Positions 1 to 5,668 of a DNA stretch of 9,405 bases are shown here, piece after piece; the first letter of the stretch is position 1, and every line of letters begins with the position of its first letter. A program made the position numbers and the translations under genes. The notes beneath the pieces were generated by a model. The model was not told where the DNA came from. It made no database searches and worked only from the letters and a program-made list of their open reading frames with translations. Source of the stretch: Chloroflexota bacterium (GTDB lineage: Bacteria > Chloroflexota > Anaerolineae > J102); contig JAJRXO010000674.1 in the NCBI GenBank assembly GCA_024276255.1, positions 1 through 9,405 of the forward strand, read 5' to 3'.

Positions 1-677
1 AAACCCCCGGTTTTGCCACCCTCTACCATGCCAGCCAGATCAGTGGCTGGCAATGGGAAAGCGCCCCCATCCCCGAGACCGTTGGCCGCCGGCCGGCGGC
101 CGTGTTCGACGTTGATGGCAATCTGCACGTGGTGTATCAGATCGGCAGGCATCTGGGCGAAGAAAGCGACATCTTCTATACCGCCCGTATCGACGACGAA
201 TGGTCGCCGCCGCAACGCATTTCCGATGGCGAAGCGCCGGCCGATCGACCGCGATTGCAGATCGATCTCAACGGCATCTGCCATGCCGTATGGCGACAGC
301 GCAGCGCCGAGGGCAAGCAGGTCTTCTACGCCCGCAGAGACGAAGAGGGCTGGCAGGCGCCCGTGCCCCTCAGCCCCCTGTTGCCCCACACCGGCTCCCC
401 GGCCCTCGCCATTGCCAGCCGCTTGATCCTGCACAGCGCCTGGAACAACCAGCAACGCTTTGAGCACGTGTACAACGACGTACAAACTCCCGACTGGGAC
501 GCCCGGGAGCTGGCGTTGAGCGATGGCTTGCGTATCAGCGCCCCGGTTTTGACAACCGACGATCAGGATCAGGTGCACGCGGTATGGGTGTGTCAGGTGG
601 ATGAGACCATGTGGGAGCTGCGCTACGCCCGGCGGGCGCCTGTATTGCAGGAAACCATCTTCCTGCCGCTGGTGTAG
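1..677 (+). CDS. Sialidase/BNR-like beta-propeller repeat protein, C-terminal part (5' end outside window)
   Basis: This is the 3' part of a longer gene: the frame is open from base 3 with no start needed, and it stops with TAG at 675-677. Four imperfect repeats of about 48-52 residues can be seen. Each begins with a strand of the form (L/C/V)-H-x-x-(Y/W): LHVVYQ at base 123, CHAVWRQ at 279, LHSAW at 429 and VHAVW at 573. In each, a (F/V/R)Y strand follows, and in the first three an aromatic W. This is the usual look of sialidase/BNR-type propeller blades, which bind or cleave glycans or simply act as extracellular scaffolds. No catalytic residues can be assigned from this fragment. The protein ends in ETIFLPLV, a short hydrophobic tail that I associate with exported Chloroflexota proteins, so a secreted or surface location is inferred. 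No signal peptide can be checked because the N-terminus is missing. The fold call is fairly confident; the function is unknown. Confidence 0.7.
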   Translation, partial: TPGFATLYHASQISGWQWESAPIPETVGRRPAAVFDVDGNLHVVYQIGRHLGEESDIFYTARIDDEWSPPQRISDGEAPADRPRLQIDLNGICHAVWRQRSAEGKQVFYARRDEEGWQAPVPLSPLLPHTGSPALAIASRLILHSAWNNQQRFEHVYNDVQTPDWDARELALSDGLRISAPVLTTDDQDQVHAVWVCQVDETMWELRYARRAPVLQETIFLPLV

Positions 678-704
678 CATGGCGCCATTCAGCGCCCCTT
701 GAAT

Positions 705-733
705 TTGACCCCAACCTGATTGCAAGCTACAAT
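705..733 (+). promoter_or_regulatory. Sigma70-type promoter upstream of ffh
   Basis: TTGACC (705-710) and TACAAT (728-733) are separated by exactly 17 bp, matching the -35 and -10 consensus at 5 of 6 positions each. It lies in the short gap after the propeller gene and reads toward ffh. Predicted transcription starts near 740, giving a leader of about 75 nt to the preferred GTG start of ffh. Confidence 0.7.
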
Positions 734-813
734 TACTGGTTGCTATGCCCAGTGTAAATATCGGGCGTAGTATCCCTCCCTGCAAGCTCAACTTTAATTC
801 CATTTCCAGCCTA

Positions 814-2139
814 GTGTTCGAAAATCTTTCAGACAAACTCCAATCTGTTTTTGATAATTTAGGGCGTCGTGGTCGACTCAGCGAAGAAGATGTCGATAAG
901 GCCCTGCGTCAGGTTCGCCTGGCCCTGTTAGAAGCTGATGTCAACTACAAAGTTGTGAAAGATTTCGTGGCCCGGGTGCGGGAACGCGCCGTGGGGAGCG
1001 ATGTCCTGCGCAGCCTGACGCCAGCGCAGCAGGTCATCAAGATCGTCCATGAGGAACTGATCAAAACCCTGGGCGAAGCAGCCAGCCTCGACCTTTCGGG
1101 GCAGCCACCCCATGTGATCATGCTGGTCGGCCTGCAGGGCTCCGGCAAGACCACCATGGCCGCCAAGCTGGCCGCCCGCCTGCGCTCATCGGGGCAGCGG
1201 CCCCTGCTGGTAGCAGCCGACACCTACCGCCCCGCCGCCGTCACCCAGCTGGAAGTACTGGGCCGGCAGATCGACATCCCCGTGCACAGCGAGGGCACCG
1301 CGCCGGCCCCGCCGGACATCGTCAATCGGGCCCTGCGGCGGGCGCGCGAAGAAGCCCGCAACGTGGTCATCGTTGACACCGCCGGCCGCCTTACCATCGA
1401 CGAACAGATGATGCATGAGCTGGTGCAGATCAAGGCACTGGCCAGGCCCCGGGAAGTGCTGCTGGTCGTCGACGCCATGACCGGCCAGGAAGCCGTGCGC
1501 GTGGCCTCCGACTTCCACCGACAATTGCAACTTACCGGCCTCGTGCTCACCAAAATCGACGGCGATGCTCGCGGCGGCGCTGCCATCTCCATGCGCTCGG
1601 TCACCGGCGTGCCCATCAAATTCCTGGGCACCAGCGAAAAAATCGATGGCATCGAGGTCTTCCATCCCGATCGTCTGGCCTCGCGCATCCTGGGCATGGG
1701 CGACATGCTCACCATCATCGAAAAAGCCGAGTCCGTCATCGACAAGGACGAAGCCGAACGCATGGCGCACAAACTGCGTTCCGCCTCCTTTGATCTGGAC
1801 GACTTTCTCAAGCAAATGCGCCAGATCAAGAAAATGGGCCCCCTCATGGGCATCATGGAAATGATCCCCGGCATGGGCCGGATCGCCAAGGAGATCGATC
1901 CCCAGGCCGCGGATCAACAACTGCGTCAAATCGAAGCGATTATCAGCTCGATGACCATGGAAGAACGACACAGCCCCCGCATCCTCAACGGCAGCCGCAA
2001 ACGCCGCATTGCGGCCGGTTCGGGCACGTCGGTTCAGCAGGTCAACGAGCTGCTATCACAGTTCCGCCAAATGCAACGGCTGATGAAACAGTTACAATCT
2101 GGTCGTCGTGGCAGTTTACCGGGACTTTTTGGATTCTAA
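814..2139 (+). CDS. ffh: Signal recognition particle GTPase Ffh (SRP54)
   Basis: Ffh is the protein subunit of the signal recognition particle. It binds signal sequences and the 4.5S RNA, and with FtsY delivers nascent membrane and secreted proteins to the translocon. From the GTG at 814 the product is 441 aa, normal for the family. The N domain starts with the typical FENLSDKLQ. The G domain carries the P-loop GLQGSGKTT (residues 106-114), DTAGRL (188-193) and TKIDGDARGG (246-255). The methionine-rich M domain ends with the RNA-binding stretch that contains SRKRRIAAGSGTSVQQVN. The frame is open back to an ATG at 745, but those extra 23 residues do not look like Ffh, and that ATG would sit about 5 nt after the predicted transcription start. 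The GTG at 814 lets the protein begin MFENLSDKLQ as in homologues. Neither start has a clear Shine-Dalgarno sequence. It is the first gene of the ffh-rpsP-khpA-rimM operon. Confidence 0.97.
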   Translation: MFENLSDKLQSVFDNLGRRGRLSEEDVDKALRQVRLALLEADVNYKVVKDFVARVRERAVGSDVLRSLTPAQQVIKIVHEELIKTLGEAASLDLSGQPPHVIMLVGLQGSGKTTMAAKLAARLRSSGQRPLLVAADTYRPAAVTQLEVLGRQIDIPVHSEGTAPAPPDIVNRALRRAREEARNVVIVDTAGRLTIDEQMMHELVQIKALARPREVLLVVDAMTGQEAVRVASDFHRQLQLTGLVLTKIDGDARGGAAISMRSVTGVPIKFLGTSEKIDGIEVFHPDRLASRILGMGDMLTIIEKAESVIDKDEAERMAHKLRSASFDLDDFLKQMRQIKKMGPLMGIMEMIPGMGRIAKEIDPQAADQQLRQIEAIISSMTMEERHSPRILNGSRKRRIAAGSGTSVQQVNELLSQFRQMQRLMKQLQSGRRGSLPGLFGF

Positions 2140-2200
2140 TTTTCCATTCATTGCTAACTATCCCACCTAACAGGCAATTCATCAGGAGTTTACATTCACT

Positions 2201-2473
2201 ATGGTTCGTATCCGTTTACGCCGTACCGGCTCCAAAAAACAGGCATCCTATCGCGTGGTCGTCGCCGATCAGCGCTCACCTCGCGATGGCCGCTTCATCG
2301 AAATACTGGGTCACTACAACCCTCGCACCGATCCGCCCACGTTCGAAATTGATCGCGAACGCACGCGCTACTGGCTGCAGCAAGGCGCCCAGCCCAGCGA
2401 TGCTGTCAAGCAGATCCTGCGCAATGTCGATCTCAACGCCGTCCCGGAACCGGAAGCCGAAGAAGCCGCCTGA
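2201..2473 (+). CDS. rpsP: 30S ribosomal protein S16
   Basis: S16 is a small 30S subunit protein that binds 16S rRNA early in assembly. The 90-residue product begins MVRIRLRRTGSKKQASYRV and continues with the family's DGRFIEILGHYNP block, covering the whole S16 fold. It ends in a short acidic, alanine-rich tail (EPEAEEAA). The start is fixed by the conserved N-terminus and by AGGAG at 2184-2188, although the 12-nt spacing is long. It lies 61 bp after ffh and 45 bp before khpA on the same strand. Linkage of rpsP with ffh, a KH protein and rimM is common in Gram-positive bacteria and Chloroflexota, which supports a ribosome-assembly operon. Confidence 0.97.
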   Translation: MVRIRLRRTGSKKQASYRVVVADQRSPRDGRFIEILGHYNPRTDPPTFEIDRERTRYWLQQGAQPSDAVKQILRNVDLNAVPEPEAEEAA

Positions 2474-2518
2474 TCAGCGGTTCACCCTTCACCCTTGGCG
2501 CTCACTCCTCATCGCATT

Positions 2519-2746
2519 ATGAAACAACTCATCGAGTTTATCGCCCAATCTCTGGTCGAGCATCCCGAACAGGTGCAGGTGGATACGCATCGCTCAGGCT
2601 CCAGCCTCTTTGTCGATGTGACCGCTGCCCCGGGAGATGTGGGCCGCCTTATAGGCAAACGCGGCCGCACCGCCGAAGCCATTCGCACCGTGGCCCGTGT
2701 GGCGGCAACGCGCCAGGGTATTCGCGTCACCGTCGATATCGACTGA
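2519..2746 (+). CDS. khpA: KH-domain RNA-binding protein KhpA (UPF0109 family)
   Basis: This is a 75-residue protein made of a single KH domain. The GxxG loop that contacts RNA is GKRG (residues 46-49) within the block GRLIGKRGRTAEAIR. In Gram-positive bacteria KhpA pairs with KhpB (Jag/EloR) to bind RNAs and affect cell elongation and division; whether that holds here is inference. Family members are about 75-80 aa and typically start M-x-x-L-(I/V)-x-x-(I/L)-A, which supports the ATG at 2519 (MKQLIEFIAQ). A TTG at 2495 would add eight residues that do not resemble the family. There is no Shine-Dalgarno sequence; the upstream gap is pyrimidine-rich and carries a tandem TTCACCC repeat. Translation may therefore depend on coupling to rpsP or on another initiation mode. 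Confidence 0.9.
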   Translation: MKQLIEFIAQSLVEHPEQVQVDTHRSGSSLFVDVTAAPGDVGRLIGKRGRTAEAIRTVARVAATRQGIRVTVDID

Positions 2747-2796
2747 CGCCACCCCCTGCACTGAGCCCGCCAGGGCTCATTCCCAGCGGCAACCCT

Positions 2797-2836
2797 CGTG
2801 CCCGACCGGTTCTCTGGCCGGGCACGATCTTTTCTC
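2797..2836 (+). terminator. Terminator- or attenuator-like hairpin between khpA and rimM
   Basis: CGTGCCCG (2797-2804) pairs perfectly with CGGGCACG (2819-2826). After one A-C mismatch two further G-C pairs can form (2806-2807 with 2816-2817), closing an 8-nt loop. The stem is followed by TCTTTTCTC (2828-2836). This is the form of an intrinsic terminator, but it sits inside an apparent operon 13-52 nt before the rimM ATG, so partial read-through or attenuation is likely rather than a full stop. Confidence 0.55.
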
Positions 2837-2848
2837 ACCCCACCTGCC

Positions 2849-3391
2849 ATGCCCCGAACCCTGCAAAGCCATCTCGCAGTCGGCCAGATCATCGGCATCC
2901 ATGGCATCCGCGGCGAAATGAAAGTGGCTGTCATGACCGACTTTGCCGAACGCTTCACTCCAGGTTCATTCCTGTGGATCGAGGGCGAGGACGCGCCGCG
3001 GGCTGTGGTGGCGGCGCGCCCCCACAAGGGCTACCTGCTCCTGCGCATGGCCGGCCTGGAGACCCGCACCGATGTGGAGCCGCTGCGTCGACGCTACCTG
3101 CTCATCGAACGCAGCCAGGCCGCGGCCCTGGCCGATGACGAATACTACGAGGACGAGCTGTTGGGATTGCAGGTGGTGGCCGAATCGGGTCAGCACCTGG
3201 GCGAACTGACCGAGATCCTGTGGACCGGCGCCAACGAAGTCTATGTCGTGCAGGGCGCCTGGGGCGAGATCCTGCTGCCTGCCATCGCCGAAGTGGTGCA
3301 GGAAGTGAACCTGGTTCAGGAACGCATGGTGGTGCGCCTGATGCCGGGGCTGGTTCCGGCGCTGGATGACGAAATCGGGGCGGGGGAGTAG
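2849..3391 (+). CDS. rimM: 16S rRNA processing / ribosome maturation factor RimM
   Basis: RimM helps mature the 3' domain (head) of the 30S subunit and binds S19. The 180-residue product shows both family domains. The N-terminal RimM barrel opens with VGQIIGIHGIRGEMKV (residues 11-26) and ends near RRRYLLIER (80-88). A linker, DDEYYEDELLGL (96-107), leads into a C-terminal PRC-barrel with GELTEIL, TGANEVYVV (126-134) and LLPAIAEVV. The frame is open back to a GTG at 2798, but that codon lies in the hairpin stem and the extra 17 residues do not match RimM. The ATG at 2849 gives a normal N-terminus. No Shine-Dalgarno sequence is visible. trmD, which often follows rimM, is absent here. Tail residues after about 168 are acidic and variable. 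Confidence 0.95.
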   Translation: MPRTLQSHLAVGQIIGIHGIRGEMKVAVMTDFAERFTPGSFLWIEGEDAPRAVVAARPHKGYLLLRMAGLETRTDVEPLRRRYLLIERSQAAALADDEYYEDELLGLQVVAESGQHLGELTEILWTGANEVYVVQGAWGEILLPAIAEVVQEVNLVQERMVVRLMPGLVPALDDEIGAGE

Positions 3392-3418
3392 GCCAGGGGA
3401 TCAACTGAGGGGCAGGAT

Positions 3419-3442
3419 CGGGGGCAGGGCCCCGCAACTTTT
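3419..3442 (+). terminator. Weak intrinsic terminator candidate after rimM
   Basis: CGGGG (3419-3423) can pair with CCCCG (3430-3434) across a 6-nt loop, and CAACTTTT follows. The stem is all G-C but only five pairs long, and the T tract is short and offset. Its place 27 bp after the rimM stop fits the end of the ffh operon. This is a modest call by eye. Confidence 0.35.
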
Positions 3443-3576
3443 GCTACGGGCTGGCGTCTACAAAGATACACGGACGGCTTTTCCATACAACCGCGCAACG
3501 AAGGTTGGCCTTGAGCCGCCAGAGCGCGGGCGCGTCTACAGAACGCCATTGTCTTTGTCATTCAGGAGTGTGCATC

Positions 3577-4416
3577 GTGCCCCGTCGTCGATTCTGGTTT
3601 GCTATCCTGCTCGCTCTGCTCATCGGCTGGAGCAGTATGCCTGTCACCGTGCAGGCGGCCCCACCTCAAAGTGGTGGCAAAGTGCACAAGGTCCGTCGCG
3701 GGGAAACGCTGTCCGGCATTGCCGTCCGCTATGGTGTGTCGGTGCGTGCGATTGCCAGGGCCAATCACATTAAAAACCGCAATCGCATCTACGCCGGCAT
3801 GCGCCTGTGGATTCCCACCGGAAGCGGCAACAGCAGCAAGCCGCCAGCCAACACGAATGGCTCCCGCTATGTGGTGCGACGCGGCGACACACTTTCGGCC
3901 ATTGCCCGCCGCTATGGTGTTACGATATCCGCCCTGCGTCAGGCCAACAACATCAGGAATGTCAATCGCATTCGCGTCGGCCAGAATCTCATCATCCCCG
4001 GCGGCAGTCAGCCCGCCGCCAGCCCACCCCCCACCAGTCCGCCTGCCCCAGCGCCTGGCAACGGCAGGAAATGGATCGAAATCGATCTCTCACAGCAACG
4101 TCTGATCGCCCATGAGGGAGATCGCATTATCCTCAACACCCTCGTCAGCACCGGCCTGCGCATGACCCCCACCCCCGTGGGCCGCTACCGCGTGCGCGTG
4201 AAGATCCGCAGTCAGACCATGAGCGGCCCCGGTTATCGCCTCCCCAACGTGCAATGGGTGATGTATTTTGTGGGGGCCTATGCCCTGCACGGGACGTACT
4301 GGCACAACAATTTCGGCCACCCCATGAGCCACGGCTGTGTGAATCTGCGCAACCGCGATGCCCGAACTCTCTACAAGTGGGCAGGCAAGGGGACGCTGGT
4401 GGTCATCCACCGCTAA
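3577..4416 (+). CDS. Secreted L,D-transpeptidase with two LysM domains (YkuD family)
   Basis: This is a predicted exported cell-wall enzyme of 279 residues. The start is GTG at 3577, chosen because AGGAG (3564-3568) lies 8 nt upstream and because the protein then begins with a signal peptide: basic PRRR, a hydrophobic run, and a likely cut after VQA (residue 27). Two LysM peptidoglycan-binding domains follow (about 36-80 and 98-141; YGVSVRAIARAN and YGVTISALRQAN). A proline-rich linker (142-164) leads to the YkuD catalytic domain (165-279). The active site is complete: His238 in LHG and the Ser251-His-Gly-Cys254 motif followed by VNL. Such enzymes form 3-3 peptidoglycan cross-links or attach proteins to the wall, using Cys as nucleophile. 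It may be a separate unit from the ffh operon, since a 185-bp gap with a hairpin precedes it. It converges with the epimerase gene 27 bp downstream. Confidence 0.93.
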   Translation: MPRRRFWFAILLALLIGWSSMPVTVQAAPPQSGGKVHKVRRGETLSGIAVRYGVSVRAIARANHIKNRNRIYAGMRLWIPTGSGNSSKPPANTNGSRYVVRRGDTLSAIARRYGVTISALRQANNIRNVNRIRVGQNLIIPGGSQPAASPPPTSPPAPAPGNGRKWIEIDLSQQRLIAHEGDRIILNTLVSTGLRMTPTPVGRYRVRVKIRSQTMSGPGYRLPNVQWVMYFVGAYALHGTYWHNNFGHPMSHGCVNLRNRDARTLYKWAGKGTLVVIHR

Positions 4417-4443
4417 AATAAGGACGGCACAACCGCAGACCGA

Positions 4444-5409
4444 TCATGCCCATTGCTTGGGGGGCATGGCTACCGAATGACCGTCCTGAAGACGCTCATC
4501 GAAACGCACGGTGCGCAGCAATCCCTCGCGCAGGCTCACCTGCGGCTGATAGTCGAGTAATGCCCGAGCCTTGTCAATATCGGCCAGCAAACGCGCCACA
4601 CCCCCGCTACGTTCCTGGTTGTAGATCACGTGGGCCGGCCGCTGGGTTACCGCCTCGATATGCGCTACCAGCTCATTCACACTGGTCTCCACACCGCTGC
4701 CGATGTTGATCACTTCCCCATTGATGTGCGGGCGATCTCCGGCCTCGATCAAAGCATCCACGACGTCATCGATATACACATAATCGCGGGTCTGGCGGCC
4801 GTCGCCATGCACCACCACGGTGCCGCCGTGCAGGATCTCGCGCAGCATCTTGGGCACCACCGGCGGATAGGCGGGCGGCAGGGCCTGCCCGGGGCCATAG
4901 GCATTGAATACGCGCAGGGCAACCGTCTCGATGCCAAAATGTTTACCAAGCGTGAACATGTAATGCTCGGCTGCGTATTTGCTGACAGCATAGGGAGTGA
5001 GCAGCTGGGGCACCACGTTTTCATCCACGGGCTGACGTTTTTGATCGCCGTAGATCGTACCCGAAGAGGCCAGCACGATGCGCTTGACCCCGACCGTGCG
5101 CATGGCCTCCATCAGGCACACCGTCCCCCCCACATTGACGTCATTGTAATCGCGGGGATACAGAATCGACTGCGGCAGCGACACCTTGGCCGCCAGATGG
5201 TAAACGCAATCGATATCGTGCAGCAATGTCCACAGTTTGGGTTGATCCCGCACATCACCGCGGGTGAAAAAGACATCCCCGATAAGTGCGGTCTCATTGC
5301 CGGCACTGAGATCGTCGATAACACGTACATGATGGCCCGCAGCGGCCAGACGATTGGCCAGATGATGGCCGATGAAACCGGCGCCGCCTGTAATGAGATA
5401 ATGCTTCAT
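4444..5409 (-). CDS. NAD-dependent nucleotide-sugar epimerase/dehydratase (extended SDR, UDP-glucose 4-epimerase-like)
   Basis: This 321-residue protein is an extended short-chain dehydrogenase/reductase acting on a nucleotide-linked sugar in the cytosol. The Rossmann motif TGGAGFIG (residues 7-14) binds NAD, and IDD (35-37) ends the second beta strand. YHLAAKVSLP is the usual HLAA block. The catalytic set is Ser115/Ser116/Thr118 with Tyr140-x-x-x-Lys144 (PYAVSKYAAE). RVFNAYGPGQ and HGDGRQTRDYVYIDD (201-215) are typical sugar-nucleotide-binding parts of GalE-like enzymes, and NIGSG (236-240) follows. Length and motifs fit a UDP-glucose/UDP-GlcNAc 4-epimerase group, but C4 epimerisation versus another reaction cannot be fixed by sequence reading, so no gene name is given. 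It is alone on the minus strand, with its own extended -10 promoter and a leader of about 130 nt. A surface-polysaccharide role is inferred. Confidence 0.92.
   Translation of the reverse strand: MKHYLITGGAGFIGHHLANRLAAAGHHVRVIDDLSAGNETALIGDVFFTRGDVRDQPKLWTLLHDIDCVYHLAAKVSLPQSILYPRDYNDVNVGGTVCLMEAMRTVGVKRIVLASSGTIYGDQKRQPVDENVVPQLLTPYAVSKYAAEHYMFTLGKHFGIETVALRVFNAYGPGQALPPAYPPVVPKMLREILHGGTVVVHGDGRQTRDYVYIDDVVDALIEAGDRPHINGEVINIGSGVETSVNELVAHIEAVTQRPAHVIYNQERSGGVARLLADIDKARALLDYQPQVSLREGLLRTVRFDERLQDGHSVAMPPKQWA
4445..4468. repeat. Inverted repeat at the convergent junction, overlapping the epimerase stop codon
   Basis: CATGCCC (4445-4451) and GGGCATG (4462-4468) form a 7-bp perfect stem with a 10-nt loop. 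It covers the last codons and part of the TGA stop of the minus-strand epimerase gene, about 28 bp after the stop of the transpeptidase gene. Neither side has a T tract, so it is not a standard intrinsic terminator. It may still pause or protect the two converging transcripts, or simply be chance within coding sequence. Confidence 0.3.
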
Positions 5410-5426
5410 AGATTCAGCTAAACTCT

Positions 5427-5449
5427 CGCAAAGTCACAAAGGCGCAAAG
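5427..5449 (-). repeat. Three-unit 8-bp tandem repeat (CTTTGYG) in the epimerase leader
   Basis: Read on the minus strand, the units are CTTTGCG (5449-5443), CTTTGTG (5441-5435) and CTTTGCG (5433-5427), each separated by one base, so the period is exactly 8. They lie in the predicted 5' untranslated leader of the epimerase gene, 18-40 nt before its ATG. I recall similar CTTTGCG-rich strings between genes in several unrelated bacterial groups, so this may be part of a dispersed intergenic repeat. That is memory, not a search result. Confidence 0.6.
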
Positions 5450-5450
5450 G

Positions 5451-5468
5451 AACGAATCACAATTCGTT
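5451..5468. repeat. 7-bp palindrome in the epimerase/desulfhydrase intergenic region
   Basis: AACGAAT (5451-5457) and ATTCGTT (5462-5468) are perfect inverted copies around a 4-base spacer CACA. On the plus strand TT follows, then ACC. It could be an operator for a dimeric regulator or a leader hairpin in the epimerase mRNA, directly beside the CTTTGYG repeats. It reads poorly as a terminator because no gene points into it. Confidence 0.4.
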
Positions 5469-5545
5469 TTACCGATTCTTTTACGTTCTTTACGGCCCAG
5501 GGAGAGAATTTTTGGGATACAATTAATCCGGGTTAGAACGATTGC

Positions 5546-5554
5546 ATTATAGCA
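5546..5554 (-). promoter_or_regulatory. Extended -10 promoter for the epimerase gene
   Basis: On the minus strand the sequence reads TGCTATAAT, a perfect extended -10 (TGnTATAAT). The best -35 candidate is only TTATCC at 18-bp spacing, but extended -10 promoters need little -35 contact. Transcription would begin near 5539, giving a leader of about 130 nt before the epimerase ATG at 5409. Confidence 0.55.
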
Positions 5555-5668
5555 TAAGAAGATGCTTGGGGATAATTGCCGCTGATGATACGATAATGGC
5601 AGTGACGAAAATCCGACCTTGCGAGGCCGGTGCGTTCATACAATCATCTGCGCCTGACGGAGGTATTC

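Noticed and set aside
721..799. TGCAAGCT present twice, 60 bp apart, around the ffh leader
   Set aside because: The match is only 8 bp and the flanks differ. It overlaps the promoter spacer by chance and has no other support.
1186..1971. Long minus-strand open frames (261 aa and 221 aa) opposite ffh
   Set aside because: They lie wholly antisense to a gene with clear Ffh motifs, have His/Asp- or Arg/Ser-rich shadow composition and match no family I recognise. High GC content explains the lack of stops.
3441..3464. TTGCTA and TACAAA before the transpeptidase gene
   Set aside because: The spacer is only 12 bp. No better pair was found in the gap apart from the weak candidate noted in the findings.
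3366..4115. Overlapping plus-strand frames in and before the transpeptidase gene
   Set aside because: They are alternative frames over the LysM/YkuD gene. Their repeated look reflects the two LysM DNA copies, not a separate protein.
4630..5421. 263-aa plus-strand open frame opposite the epimerase gene
   Set aside because: The minus-strand frame has the complete Rossmann and YxxxK motifs. The antisense frame is rich in His and Ile, as expected from reading codons in reverse, and has no Shine-Dalgarno or known motif.
5619..5644. TTGCGA and TACAAT as a promoter for the PLP enzyme
   Set aside because: The spacing is only 14 bp, too short for a normal sigma70 promoter. Other -10-like strings between 5518 and 5600 also lack a -35 at suitable distance, so no promoter is called for this gene.
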